Assembly (NCBI RefSeq): GCF_002632615.1 | Contig: NZ_NITZ01000028.1 | Span: 1-39,334, forward strand | Direction: 5' to 3' | Length of the DNA stretch: 39,334 nt | From: Xenorhabdus miraniensis | GTDB lineage: Bacteria; Pseudomonadota; Gammaproteobacteria; Enterobacterales; Enterobacteriaceae | Shown: in pieces, positions 27,984 to 36,470 of the stretch | Numbering within the stretch: position 1 is the first letter of the stretch | Layout: each line of letters starts with the position of its first letter | Translations under genes and position numbers: made by a program | Notes under the pieces: model-generated | The model's database searches: none | What the model was told of the DNA's origin: nothing | Seen by the model: the letters and a program-made list of their open reading frames with translations, nothing else

Positions 27984-28784
27984 ATGGAAATTACCGTTGT
28001 TCAACTTGTGTTGATATTCATCGTTGCCTGTATCGCAGGCATGGGATCTATTCTTGATGAATTTCAATTTCACCGGCCATTAATTGCCTGTACATTAGTC
28101 GGCTTAGTGCTTGGCGATATGAAAACCGGCATCATCATCGGCGGTACACTGGAAATGATTGCGCTTGGCTGGATGAATATCGGTGCGGCAGTCGCCCCTG
28201 ATGCAGCTTTGGCCTCCATCATTTCAACTATTCTGGTCATCGCAGGCGGGCAAGATGTTGGTGCCGGTATCGCACTGGCGATCCCACTGGCTGCGGCAGG
28301 ACAGGTTCTGACCATTATCGTTCGTACTCTGACTGTTGGTTTCCAGCACGCAGCAGATAAGGCGGCAGAAAACGGTAATCTTCGTGCAATCAGCATCATT
28401 CATATTTCAGCCCTGATGTTACAGGCTATGCGCATTGCCATCCCTGCTCTGATTGTTGCGATATCCGTAGGAACCTCTGAAGTTCAGAACATGCTGAACT
28501 CCATCCCACAAGTCGTTACCAGTGGCCTGAATATCGCCGGTGGCATGATCGTGGTGGTTGGTTATGCAATGGTAATTAACATGATGCGCGCTGGTTATCT
28601 GATGCCATTCTTCTACCTTGGTTTCGTCACTGCCGCTTTCACTAATTTCAACCTGGTTGCATTAGGTGTCATTGGTATCGTTATGGCAATTCTGTATATC
28701 CAGCTTAGCCCTAAATACAACCAATCACAGGCAGCCGCTCCTGCTGGCAATACCTCAAACGACCTTGATAACGAATTAGATTAA
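27984..28784 (+). CDS. manY: mannose PTS EIIC component ManY
   Basis: A 266-aa inner membrane IIC subunit forming the sugar channel with ManZ. The N-terminus MEITVVQLVLIFIVACIAGMGSILDEFQFHRPL and the GTLEMIALGWMNIGAAVAPDAALASIIST block are characteristic. Multiple hydrophobic helices fill the rest. It also serves as part of the entry route for some phages and bacteriocins in E. coli. AGGAG lies at 27972-27976 before the ATG. It is the second gene of manXYZ, 83 bases after manX; manZ follows 13 bases later. Confidence 0.96.
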   Translation: MEITVVQLVLIFIVACIAGMGSILDEFQFHRPLIACTLVGLVLGDMKTGIIIGGTLEMIALGWMNIGAAVAPDAALASIISTILVIAGGQDVGAGIALAIPLAAAGQVLTIIVRTLTVGFQHAADKAAENGNLRAISIIHISALMLQAMRIAIPALIVAISVGTSEVQNMLNSIPQVVTSGLNIAGGMIVVVGYAMVINMMRAGYLMPFFYLGFVTAAFTNFNLVALGVIGIVMAILYIQLSPKYNQSQAAAPAGNTSNDLDNELD

Positions 28785-28797
28785 GAGGATAAACAAT

Positions 28798-29646
28798 ATG
28801 TCAGAGACAAAAAATATGGGTCAGAAAAAACTGACGCAAAGCGATATTCGCGGTGTTTTCCTCCGTTCTAACCTCTTTCAGGGTTCATGGAACTTTGAAC
28901 GCATGCAAGCGCTCGGTTTCTGCTTCTCAATGGTACCTGCCATTCGTCGCCTGTACCCAGAGAATACCGAAGAAAGGAAACAAGCTTTAAAGCGACATAT
29001 GGAATTCTTTAATACTCACCCTTATGTTGCAGCTCCTATTCTTGGTGTCACCATGGCAATGGAAGAACAGCGTGCCAACGGAGCCGACATTGATGACGGC
29101 GCTATCAACGGTATCAAGGTTGGTTTGATGGGGCCTTTGGCTGGTGTAGGTGACCCAATTTTCTGGGGAACTGTACGCCCAGTATTCGCCGCCCTTGGTG
29201 CCGGTATTGCCATGAGTGGCAGCCTGTTGGGTCCTATTCTATTTTTCTTTCTGTTTAATTTGGTACGTTTGCTCACCCATTACTTCGGGATAGCTTATGG
29301 CTATAAGAAAGGCCTGGATATCGTTAAAGATATGGGCGGTGGCTTCTTGCAGAAAATGACGGAAGGAGCGTCAATTCTGGGCTTATTTGTCATGGGAGCC
29401 TTGGTCAATAAATGGACGAAAGTCAATATTCCGCTAGTGGTTTCAGAAGTTCCCGATCCACTCACTGGCGAAATAAAAGTGACTACCGTCCAAACAATCC
29501 TGGATCAATTAATGCCTGGCCTGATGCCATTATTGCTGACATTCGGCTGTATGTGGCTACTGCGGAAAAAAGTCAATCCTCTGTGGATAATCGTGGGCTT
29601 TTTCATTCTGGGTATCGTCGGTTTCCGCTTTGGTTTCCTTGGCTAA
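28798..29646 (+). CDS. manZ: mannose PTS EIID component ManZ
   Basis: A 282-aa IID subunit, membrane-anchored at its C-terminus. The family signatures are KLTQSDIRGVFLRSNLFQGSWNFERMQ near the start, PYVAAPILGVTMAMEEQ, and KVGLMGPLAGVGDPIFWGT (about 107-125). The last 60 residues carry hydrophobic helices. An SD GAGGA stands at 28784-28788, close behind the manY stop. It completes the sugar permease with ManX and ManY. Confidence 0.96.
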   Translation: MSETKNMGQKKLTQSDIRGVFLRSNLFQGSWNFERMQALGFCFSMVPAIRRLYPENTEERKQALKRHMEFFNTHPYVAAPILGVTMAMEEQRANGADIDDGAINGIKVGLMGPLAGVGDPIFWGTVRPVFAALGAGIAMSGSLLGPILFFFLFNLVRLLTHYFGIAYGYKKGLDIVKDMGGGFLQKMTEGASILGLFVMGALVNKWTKVNIPLVVSEVPDPLTGEIKVTTVQTILDQLMPGLMPLLLTFGCMWLLRKKVNPLWIIVGFFILGIVGFRFGFLG

Positions 29647-29674
29647 ATTTGCTTTTTTTGTACCATTTCAATAT

Positions 29675-29701
29675 ATGGGGAGGCAGGACCTCCCCATTCT
29701 T
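29675..29701 (+). terminator. hairpin after manZ
   Basis: Nine-bp perfect stem ATGGGGAGG (29675-29683)/CCTCCCCAT (29689-29697), but only TCTT follows. It may be a weak terminator or a processing/stability hairpin at the manXYZ 3' end. Confidence 0.6.
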
Positions 29702-29756
29702 ACAAAAACAAGAATACTGTAAAGCGTCCATTCGCAACAAAAAATAGGGACTAAAA

Positions 29757-30215
29757 ATGAGCTTGAATGATATCATCTTGATAATTTTGATTGTGTTAAT
29801 GCTCGCTTTTGCAATTTATGATGAATTTATTATCAATCAGCTCAAAGGTAAGACGCTGTTAAATATAAAACTTAAAAGAAAGCAGCGGATTGATGCCCTG
29901 ATCTTCATCTTTTTAATCGGAATTGTTATTTACAATAATGTCACATCTCATGGCAGTCAATTCACTACCTATTTATTATCATTTATCATCTTAGTAACGT
30001 TATATTTAGGTTATATTCGCTCACCGAAATTAATATTTAAAGCACAAGGCTTCTATCATGCTTATCGCTTTTTCCCTTATGAAAGTATTAAGGCAATGAA
30101 TTTATCTGAAGATGGTATTCTCATGATGGAGTTAGAACATAATAAAATATATATCTCTGTCACAAAATGTGATGATCTGGAAAAAATTTATCAATTCCTT
30201 GTGAATAACAAATAA
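29757..30215 (+). CDS. yobD: YobD, DUF986 inner membrane protein
   Basis: A 152-aa membrane protein colinear with E. coli YobD (152 aa). Three N-terminal hydrophobic helices (about 5-25, 47-62, 68-86) precede a cytosolic tail with FPYESIKAMNLSEDGILMMEL and DDLEKIYQFLV, the most conserved parts of the family. Function is unknown. It lies between manXYZ and mntP as in E. coli and is followed by a strong terminator. Confidence 0.93.
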   Translation: MSLNDIILIILIVLMLAFAIYDEFIINQLKGKTLLNIKLKRKQRIDALIFIFLIGIVIYNNVTSHGSQFTTYLLSFIILVTLYLGYIRSPKLIFKAQGFYHAYRFFPYESIKAMNLSEDGILMMELEHNKIYISVTKCDDLEKIYQFLVNNK

Positions 30216-30246
30216 TCTTCCCCCTTACTTTAAACCCATATAGATT

Positions 30247-30283
30247 AAATAAGACCAACGCAAATTATTGGTCTTATTTTTTT
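30247..30283 (+). terminator. rho-independent terminator of yobD
   Basis: Twelve-bp stem AAATAAGACCAA (30247-30258)/TTGGTCTTATTT (30268-30279) running into a T-tract. Confidence 0.9.
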
Positions 30284-30294
30284 ACCCCAGAAAA

Positions 30295-30313
30295 GGTAAT
30301 GATAACCATTATC
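30295..30313. promoter_or_regulatory. Fur box upstream of mntP
   Basis: GGTAATGATAACCATTATC matches 17 of 19 positions of the classical Fur consensus GATAATGATAATCATTATC. It lies about 30 bases upstream of the likely -35 of mntP. Confidence 0.82.
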
Positions 30314-30343
30314 AGTTCTATATCAAAAATATAATGAAATTTT

Positions 30344-30371
30344 TTGCCTTTTATTCTGAATATGATATTGT
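30344..30371 (+). promoter_or_regulatory. putative sigma-70 promoter of mntP
   Basis: TTGCCT (30344-30349), a 16-base spacer and TATTGT (30366-30371). Predicted transcription start is about 30378, immediately before the riboswitch aptamer. Confidence 0.55.
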
Positions 30372-30379
30372 CCGGTTCA

Positions 30380-30579
30380 GTCATTGGGGAGTAGCCTGTT
30401 CCAGACAGTTTCTGGAAAATTCGTATCAACATGCTCGTTTAAAATAAAACGTGGTGCGAATGCCTAAAGAGCCAAACAAAGAGGCTCTGAATGGTTGGCA
30501 AGACCATAGACACATAGCTGCACCATGGGTTGGGGGTGACGTTGTGTGTATATGGAATCACCCAACCGAGGCTATTTTG
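30380..30579 (+). promoter_or_regulatory. yybP-ykoY manganese riboswitch in the mntP leader
   Basis: The aptamer hallmark GGGGAGTAGC is at 30386-30395. It is followed by a CCAGA...TCTGG hairpin, then TCAACATGCTCGTTT and AAACGTGGTGCGAA, the same order as the E. coli mntP leader. The expression platform near 30530-30565 pairs GGTTGGGGGTGA with TCACCCAACC just before the SD (GAGG, 30567-30570), so ligand binding probably frees or blocks the ribosome binding site. Known ligand of the class: Mn2+. Confidence 0.92.
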
Positions 30580-31164
30580 ATGAATTTCTATGCAACACTT
30601 ATTCTCGCACTAGCACTTTCCATGGATGCTTTTGCCGCAGCAGTCGGAAAAGGAGCCTCTCTGCACCGCCCTCATTTTCGTGAAGCTATCCGCACTGGCA
30701 TTATCTTTGGCCTGGTTGAAACCTGCACCCCTTTAATTGGTTGGGGATTGGGCCTGTATGCCAGCCAATATATTATGGAATGGGATCATTGGATCGCCTT
30801 TTCATTATTGTTCATTCTTGGCTGCCGAATGATTATTGAAAGCTTCAAGCATGAACCTGAAACGCCTCGTAAAACCACACGTCAACGCCATAGTTCAGTG
30901 GCATTGGTTCTCACTGCTATTGCAACCAGTCTGGATGCCATGGCAATTGGTGTCGGTCTTGCCTTCTTGCAAGTTGATATTCTACATACCGCCATGACAA
31001 TCGGGCTGATGACCATGATTATGGCGACACTGGGAATGCTAATAGGCCGTTATATTGGCCCTCTATTGGGTAAACGTGCTGAGTTAATTGGTGGGTTAGT
31101 ATTAATTTGCATTGGCTTTAATATATTATTCGAGCATCTTCAATTAGTTATGTATGCTGAATAA
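30580..31164 (+). CDS. mntP: manganese efflux pump MntP
   Basis: A 194-aa six-helix inner membrane exporter that lowers cytoplasmic Mn2+. Family motifs [16 protein letters not shown] (first helix) and [16 protein letters not shown] (fourth helix) carry the essential aspartates; [15 protein letters not shown] and [16 protein letters not shown] complete the two DUF204 halves. An ORF runs 43 codons further upstream, but that sequence is the riboswitch; ATG 30580 has GAGG upstream and gives the family length (E. coli 188). Control is expected by Mn2+ through the riboswitch and by Fur; an MntR site was not found. Confidence 0.96.
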   Translation: MNFYATLILALALSMDAFAAAVGKGASLHRPHFREAIRTGIIFGLVETCTPLIGWGLGLYASQYIMEWDHWIAFSLLFILGCRMIIESFKHEPETPRKTTRQRHSSVALVLTAIATSLDAMAIGVGLAFLQVDILHTAMTIGLMTMIMATLGMLIGRYIGPLLGKRAELIGGLVLICIGFNILFEHLQLVMYAE

Positions 31165-31172
31165 TCTCTTCC

Positions 31173-31202
31173 CTGGAGTAAATAAATTTTTATTTACTCC
31201 AG
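31173..31202. terminator. bidirectional hairpin between mntP and rlmA
   Basis: Perfect 14-bp inverted repeat CTGGAGTAAATAAA (31173-31186)/TTTATTTACTCCAG (31189-31202) with a 2-base centre, between the convergent mntP and rlmA stops. There is no long external U-run, but the stem itself is A/T-rich toward the loop. Confidence 0.65.
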
Positions 31203-31226
31203 AAGACGAATATAAGATTATTGCTA

Positions 31227-32042
31227 TCAAATACGTCGGTATACTTTCAATGTGAAATCTGCTTCACAATTAAAGCTATCTTTCGACAACAAATCAGCTT
31301 TAATTTCTTCCGAGGCCCGCCAGGCAAAAGGAGTCATTTGCAATAAATTATGGGCTTGTTCACCATCCAATGACATTGGATAAACCAGCGTTTGCGTCGA
31401 AATTAAATCAAATCCTTCCCATTGCTCATGGTTTTCAGGATGCAAATGCACTTCCTGATAAATCAGCTCCTTCAATTGATACAAATGACGTGGGCCTGGC
31501 GTCACTGTCAAAACAATACCATGTGGTTTCACTACGCGAGCTAATTCTGTTGCTTTACAGGGGGCATAAATCCGCAAAATGCCATCCATTGCACTGTCTG
31601 CAAATGGCAATCGGTGGCTGGATGCCACGCAGAAATTAACATTGGAATAACGTCTTGCGCCATAACGAATCGCTACCTTCGCCACATCCAGTCCATATAC
31701 TGTCAGGTTACGATGATGACTTAACTGTTTCTGTACCGCAGCCGTGTAATAACCTTCACCACAACCGATATCCAGCAGTGTTTCAGCTTCTTCCGGTAAA
31801 TATTCATTAAGCAGCTCAATCGCTTTTTGTTGCAATGCCCAATAATGGCCAGAATGCAAAAATGCCCTTCTTGCTTGCATCATCTCCACACTATCACCCG
31901 GTTCTTTTGAACGCTTATGCTGAACGGGCATCAAATTGACGTACCCTTCTTTTGCACAATCAAATTGATGGTTGTTTTCACAGCGCCATTGATGATGAGC
32001 AAACAATAATGGCAAGTGGCATAAAGGACATTGATAAGACAT
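31227..32042 (-). CDS. rlmA: 23S rRNA (guanine745-N1)-methyltransferase RlmA
   Basis: A 271-aa SAM-dependent methyltransferase that modifies G745 in helix 35 of 23S rRNA. The N-terminal zinc finger uses Cys5, Cys8, Cys21 and His25 (YQCPLCHLPL...WRCENNHQFD). The Rossmann motif I is LLDIGCGEGYYTAA (about 88-101), with GLDVAKVAI and VKPHGIVLTVTPGPRHL later. Length equals the E. coli enzyme (269). It lies next to mntP as in E. coli, but convergent to it. Confidence 0.95.
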   Translation of the reverse strand: MSYQCPLCHLPLLFAHHQWRCENNHQFDCAKEGYVNLMPVQHKRSKEPGDSVEMMQARRAFLHSGHYWALQQKAIELLNEYLPEEAETLLDIGCGEGYYTAAVQKQLSHHRNLTVYGLDVAKVAIRYGARRYSNVNFCVASSHRLPFADSAMDGILRIYAPCKATELARVVKPHGIVLTVTPGPRHLYQLKELIYQEVHLHPENHEQWEGFDLISTQTLVYPMSLDGEQAHNLLQMTPFAWRASEEIKADLLSKDSFNCEADFTLKVYRRI

Positions 32043-32084
32043 AACATTCCGATAGGTAGGAAAAATTCAGGGGGAGCTACTATA

Positions 32085-32176
32085 CCATAATTTTTATCCC
32101 ATAGTTTTTATCCCATAGTTTTATATGCCATGTTTTCATCCTCTATGTTTTACCCCGCTGATGTTTTACCCCGCTA
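32085..32176. repeat. short tandem repeats between rlmA and the GNAT gene
   Basis: Two 14-bp units CCATA(A/G)TTTTTATC (32085-32098, 32099-32112) and a degenerate third (from 32113), then two 16-bp units ATGTTTTACCCCGCT(G/A) (32145-32160, 32161-32176). Noncoding; upstream of rlmA on its strand and upstream of the acetyltransferase on the other. Confidence 0.85.
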
Positions 32177-32273
32177 TTTTACTGAATTGAAGAATTGAAT
32201 TGACTATTTTTCACACTGCAATTAATGTCCTTGAAGACCAAATTACAACATTTTTGTTACAATTGGAGGCGTT

Positions 32274-32828
32274 ATGTCAATTGACGATCTAGAAACTGAG
32301 CGGCTTCTATTAAAAAAATTAGCGCATAATGATGCGCCTCAAATTCAGCAAAAATTCCCTCATTGGGATATTGTCAAATACTTAGATGGCAGCGCAGTTC
32401 CATGGCCTTATCCTGCTGATGGAGCTGAATATTTTGTCAATAAAATCGCTCTGCCTGCCATGCAATCAGGAAAAGCATGGTTATGGTCTATCAGAGCTAA
32501 AAAACACCCTGAAGAACTGATTGGTGTGATCGGACTATATGATAGGCAAGATAATAACCGGGGTTTCTGGCTGTCTTTAGACTATCAGGGTCAGGGATTG
32601 ATGCGCGAAGCCTGTGAAAAAGTTACCGATTATTGGTTTCACACATTGGGGCAATCTGTTCTCAGAACGCAAAAAGCCAGTATTAATCAACGCTCAAAAA
32701 ATATCTCATCAGCACAAGGAGAAAGATTAATAAGAACGGAAAAAAAACAATATGTGTCAGGAACACATAATTGTGAGTTCTGGGAAATAACCAGAGAAGA
32801 ATGGTGTAATAGGCATTCCCTTTCTTAA
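32274..32828 (+). CDS. GNAT family N-acetyltransferase (RimJ/RimL type)
   Basis: A 184-aa protein of the Acetyltransf_3 group. The opening LETERLLLKKLAHNDAPQI, the central GVIGLYDRQ...RGFWLS and the acetyl-CoA-binding loop LDYQGQGLMREACEKVTDYWF (about 102-122, pattern Q-x-G-x-G/A) support this. After this motif the usual IASxNxxS region reads QKASINQRSKNISSAQGERL, which fits. The target (ribosomal protein, amino acid, antibiotic or peptide) cannot be told from sequence. Good SD GGAGG at 32264-32268. It stands alone, convergent with uhpC, in an accessory position. Confidence 0.85.
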   Translation: MSIDDLETERLLLKKLAHNDAPQIQQKFPHWDIVKYLDGSAVPWPYPADGAEYFVNKIALPAMQSGKAWLWSIRAKKHPEELIGVIGLYDRQDNNRGFWLSLDYQGQGLMREACEKVTDYWFHTLGQSVLRTQKASINQRSKNISSAQGERLIRTEKKQYVSGTHNCEFWEITREEWCNRHSLS

Positions 32829-32829
32829 T

Positions 32830-32850
32830 ACTGATTTTCAGGCAATCAGT
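32830..32850. terminator. small hairpin between the GNAT gene and uhpC
   Basis: Stem ACTGATT/AATCAGT (32830-32836/32844-32850) with a 7-base loop overlaps the uhpC stop. No strong U-run; weak support. Confidence 0.4.
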
Positions 32851-34189
32851 TAGCTCTATGCTCTCCCTTCCCTACGTGCCGGGGAAATTGAGCTTGTAAG
32901 AACGGGAGTAATAATAAACCTATCATTACTGCGCAGACAGAAATGGTAATAAATAACCCTGTCCAATAGTAACGCTCCAAAATGACGGCAAAAGGATAGC
33001 CAGCAAGAGCGGCGCCTGTATAAGCAAAAAGCCCCACAAAACCCGTTGCAGCACCTGCGGAATCTTTGTGTGAACATTCAGCAGCAGCCATCCCAATCAA
33101 CAATTGTGGGCCAAAGACAAAAAAACCAATGGTAAAAAAACCGATTGATTGAAAAACCAGACCCGTCATAGGCATCAGCCATAAAGCAGCCACTGACAAA
33201 AAAATCCCCATTGCAAATATCAAGTTCATCGGCCCACGATTACCACCAAACACTCTATCTGATCCCCAACCTGCCACCAGCGATCCTATAAATCCACCGA
33301 TTTCAAACAGGGATAACACCGCATTTGCACTCACCAAATCATAATGGTGATATTCCGTTAAATAGAGGTTTCCCCAATCATTAATCACCGTGCGAACGAT
33401 GTATACCAACACATAACTAAGCGAAAGCAACCAAATATATTTATTGCGAAAAACATATGTTTTCAGTATTTCTCTGGTAGTTAACCCCTGCCCTTGGCTT
33501 TCCTGCATCTTTTCCAAATGATCGTTACGAAACTGACCGATGGTCGGCAACCCCATAGTTGTGGGCTTATCACGTAATCGCCAACATAAAAACAGACCAG
33601 CTAAAATGCCCAAACAACCCGGCACAATAAACCCTTCCCGCCAGCTAAAATGCAATGTCAAAAAACTGACAAACAATGCCACCAATGCACTGCCTGCATG
33701 ATGTGAAGTATTCCATAACGACCACCAGAATCCACGCTCTGAACGAGAGTACCAACTCGTAAGCAGCTTAGCGCATGACGGTGATCCCCATCCCTGAAAC
33801 CACGCATTTAATATCCAAAGGAAGGTAAACATAACAATCGAGCTGGACAAGCCAAAAAAGATATTGATGATACCTGTGGCAATTAGCCCTATTCCCATGA
33901 AATAACGCGGATTAGAACGGTCAGAGATAATGCCGGAAAGAAATTTGGAACAACCATATGTGATGTAAAACAGCGTGCCAATAAGGCCAATCTCACCTTT
34001 ATCAAGGCCGAGATCAGTTATCATGGCAGGCATCGCATAGTTAAAATTTTTACGGGTAAAATAAAACAGCGCGTAGCCTATATAAAGGCTCAGCATGATA
34101 TGCAGGCGCCAATAACGGTATTGCTCTCGAATGTCTCCATCAGACAAATGACGTTGATGGATCGGCTTGGATTGAGAAAAAACGGTCAT
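32846..34189 (-). CDS. uhpC: hexose-phosphate sensor UhpC
   Basis: A 447-aa major facilitator protein with about twelve membrane helices, homologous to E. coli UhpC (439 aa), which senses external glucose 6-phosphate and activates UhpB rather than acting mainly as a carrier. The organophosphate:phosphate antiporter signature is clear: YALFYFTRKNFNYAMPAMI, GCSKFLSGIISDRSNPRYFM, GWGSPSCAKLLTSWYSRSERG and [26 protein letters not shown]. It starts nine bases after the uhpB stop and is the last gene of the locus. Confidence 0.95.
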   Translation of the reverse strand: MTVFSQSKPIHQRHLSDGDIREQYRYWRLHIMLSLYIGYALFYFTRKNFNYAMPAMITDLGLDKGEIGLIGTLFYITYGCSKFLSGIISDRSNPRYFMGIGLIATGIINIFFGLSSSIVMFTFLWILNAWFQGWGSPSCAKLLTSWYSRSERGFWWSLWNTSHHAGSALVALFVSFLTLHFSWREGFIVPGCLGILAGLFLCWRLRDKPTTMGLPTIGQFRNDHLEKMQESQGQGLTTREILKTYVFRNKYIWLLSLSYVLVYIVRTVINDWGNLYLTEYHHYDLVSANAVLSLFEIGGFIGSLVAGWGSDRVFGGNRGPMNLIFAMGIFLSVAALWLMPMTGLVFQSIGFFTIGFFVFGPQLLIGMAAAECSHKDSAGAATGFVGLFAYTGAALAGYPFAVILERYYWTGLFITISVCAVMIGLLLLPFLQAQFPRHVGKGEHRAN

Positions 34190-34198
34190 GACTGTATC

Positions 34199-35722
34199 TT
34201 AAAGTTTAGGAAAAATGATTGACAAATCTGTCCCCGAACGAGCCAGACCATCTTGTCGTTTTTCACTATAAATTGAGAACGTTCCACCAAGGGCCTGCAC
34301 ACGTTCCCGCATACCACGTAAACCAAATCCTTTCATATGGTCTTCGGCCTTACAACCAATACCGTTATCTCTGATCAGCAACTTAATCTTTTCCCTGACA
34401 GAAAAATGCAGTTCAATATGATTGGCTTGAGAATATTTCAGGGCATTATTCAGTGCTTCCTGACAAAGACGATATAATGTGATTTTGGTTGTATCACTCA
34501 GTTGCTCAATGGCCACCGCAGAATCTGCTTCCCAGTGAATTTCCACCAATATGTTATGGGATTCAAATTCCATATCCCGCAATAATTGTTCAATGGCTTC
34601 TTTCAAGCCAAGATCATCAAGAATTTTAGGACGTAACCGACTAAGCAATCCTTTAGTCGTATCATAAACATTGAGAGATAATGATTCGATAGTTTTGGCG
34701 CAGTTAAAACTCACTGGCGTGACTTCGACACGCTGGATAATATTGGCTTGTGTACGAATAGCGGTAATATTCTGACCAATTTCATCATGCAATTCACGGG
34801 CAATTTCTCGCCTCACCGATTCTTCTGCTTTGACCAATTGACGGGATAAGCTGTGATTACGATGCAGTTGACGCTTTAACTGCACATTAAGGTCACGCTG
34901 ACGCTGAACCGCCATCCCCAACATAATACCCGTTAACGTTTGCACTAAAAGCGATAACAGCAGGTCCGTGATCTCCATACTCGAAACGCCACTACGCGCA
35001 GCAATCAATGCAATACTGTTCAATAAAGTACCGAGTACAGCACCTTGCCAACCATAACGAAAAGCCAGAAAGATAATCAGGATGGCTAAACAAAATGGGG
35101 CAAAGTAGCGCAATTCGTTCGGCAGACCCACCTGCAAGAAAATATTCAGTATAAATAATAAAATACACAGAGTAATGTGACTCGTGCGAAACTGAAGCCG
35201 ATGTGATACCAGATTGGCGGTCAACGGAAACCAGACTTTTTGGAACAAATAGTGCCATACCAAATAACACAGAGGAATCAACATGACACCACCCGTTAAG
35301 CTCACTAAAAAGGCAATAATCAAAACAGGGCTATGATTACTTATCGCCACAACATTAATGAGAGAAGTTACCAGGATCACACTGATCATGACAGCGAATC
35401 TCTGCCATTGACTACCAAAATAATAACGGCTGGCAAACCAAACAACCGGGAGACTGGCTATGCTGGCGGTTAATACGGTAAGCCATTGCAGTTGCCCCAT
35501 TAAGAGCGTCAAACAAACGGTTAGCACCCATTCCGCACCATAAACAGTCGGCCAATAATGCTTGGGAGTATGCAGTACGATACCGAGACGCAAAGAAAAA
35601 GGAAAAAATAAAATAGCCAGTTCTGAGTCATTGATAAAATAGTAGGCGATTACCCATAAACAGAACCACCAACAAGAAAACAGCAGCCAACCGCAGAGTG
35701 AGTTAATCAGATATCGAGGCAT
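34199..35722 (-). CDS. uhpB: sensor histidine kinase UhpB
   Basis: A 507-aa two-component kinase. The N-terminal half (about 1-275) is a MASE1-type domain with about eight membrane helices. The dimerisation/phosphoacceptor segment REIARELHDEIGQNITAIRTQ has the phosphorylated His312, and an HATPase_c domain follows with LYRLCQEALNNALKYSQA (N box) and RDNGIGC...GFGLRGMRERVQ (G boxes). It phosphorylates UhpA when UhpC detects glucose 6-phosphate. Its ATG overlaps the uhpA stop by one base (TAATG), so the pair is translationally coupled. Confidence 0.96.
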   Translation of the reverse strand: MPRYLINSLCGWLLFSCWWFCLWVIAYYFINDSELAILFFPFSLRLGIVLHTPKHYWPTVYGAEWVLTVCLTLLMGQLQWLTVLTASIASLPVVWFASRYYFGSQWQRFAVMISVILVTSLINVVAISNHSPVLIIAFLVSLTGGVMLIPLCYLVWHYLFQKVWFPLTANLVSHRLQFRTSHITLCILLFILNIFLQVGLPNELRYFAPFCLAILIIFLAFRYGWQGAVLGTLLNSIALIAARSGVSSMEITDLLLSLLVQTLTGIMLGMAVQRQRDLNVQLKRQLHRNHSLSRQLVKAEESVRREIARELHDEIGQNITAIRTQANIIQRVEVTPVSFNCAKTIESLSLNVYDTTKGLLSRLRPKILDDLGLKEAIEQLLRDMEFESHNILVEIHWEADSAVAIEQLSDTTKITLYRLCQEALNNALKYSQANHIELHFSVREKIKLLIRDNGIGCKAEDHMKGFGLRGMRERVQALGGTFSIYSEKRQDGLARSGTDLSIIFPKL

Positions 35723-36333
35723 TAAAAATCACTAGTGGCAAAATAATTAGCTAAACCAACGTTATTCGTTACCCCTAACTTACTCATCGCATTAGCGCGA
35801 TGGACATGCACGGTTTTATGGCTCAACCCCAATTCCGCCGCCACCGCCTTGACATCCATACCACGGGCCAACATTTCTCCTACTTGTCGTTCCCGTTTAG
35901 TCAGATGTTCCAATGAAGTTGGATTGCTTTTTGATGAGGTTAATTTGAGCACGATATCCGGTGTAAGATAACAACCATTATTTGCCGTAGTGCGTACTGC
36001 CTGAACTAATTCATCCGGGCTACAACGTTTGCTGAGATAACCACGTGCCCCTGCCTTCAAGGCATTTTCCACCATAGTGGCAGAATCATGAACACTCAAC
36101 ATAATACAGGCAATACCCGAAGGAAGATCTTGCAGCAGTGACAACCCACTTTCATCTTTCATCGAAATATCCAGAATACAGATTGTCGCTCCTGAGCCCG
36201 GCAACCCTTGTCTGGCTTCAGCACAAGAGCTGAATTCTCCCACCACCTCAATATCAGATTCGAGATTCAGTAATTGGGCGAACCCTGAACGAACAACAAC
36301 ATGATCATCAACTAATGCTACTTTAATCATCAT
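35722..36333 (-). CDS. uhpA: response regulator UhpA
   Basis: A 203-aa NarL/FixJ-type regulator that activates uhpT. The receiver domain (about 1-120) has the acidic pair DD in [10 protein letters not shown], the phosphoacceptor Asp55 in [10 protein letters not shown] and Lys in [11 protein letters not shown]. The LuxR-type helix-turn-helix (about 143-198) reads [45 protein letters not shown]. It is a little longer than E. coli UhpA (196 aa) because of a Ser/Asn-rich linker. It lies 137 bases downstream of uhpT on the same strand, not upstream as in E. coli. Confidence 0.96.
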   Translation of the reverse strand: MMIKVALVDDHVVVRSGFAQLLNLESDIEVVGEFSSCAEARQGLPGSGATICILDISMKDESGLSLLQDLPSGIACIMLSVHDSATMVENALKAGARGYLSKRCSPDELVQAVRTTANNGCYLTPDIVLKLTSSKSNPTSLEHLTKRERQVGEMLARGMDVKAVAAELGLSHKTVHVHRANAMSKLGVTNNVGLANYFATSDF

Positions 36334-36421
36334 TATTTATTATCAAATTAAGAATCAAACTAAACTACCTTTCTTGGCATGCCTTAGCAATAGATGATGC
36401 TTTGGTAAAAGGTGGTGAGAA

Positions 36422-36449
36422 GATGCTACTGTAGAAACACAGCAGCATC
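36422..36449 (-). terminator. hairpin in the uhpT-uhpA gap
   Basis: Imperfect 11-bp stem GATGCTACTGT/ACAGCAGCATC with one mismatch, 21 bases after the uhpT stop. On the minus strand TTCTCACC follows, so termination is likely partial. Confidence 0.5.
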
Positions 36450-36470
36450 GATACACTTTTTCAGAATGGA

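Noticed and set aside
30393..30403. AGCCTGTTCCA shared by the mntP riboswitch and the IS982 hairpin (39201-39211)
   Set aside because: An 11-base identity with no shared flanks; in the riboswitch it is explained by the GGGGAGTAGC aptamer core.
30451..30579. 43-codon N-terminal extension of MntP
   Set aside because: The sequence is the yybP-ykoY riboswitch and its expression platform; the family start is at 30580.
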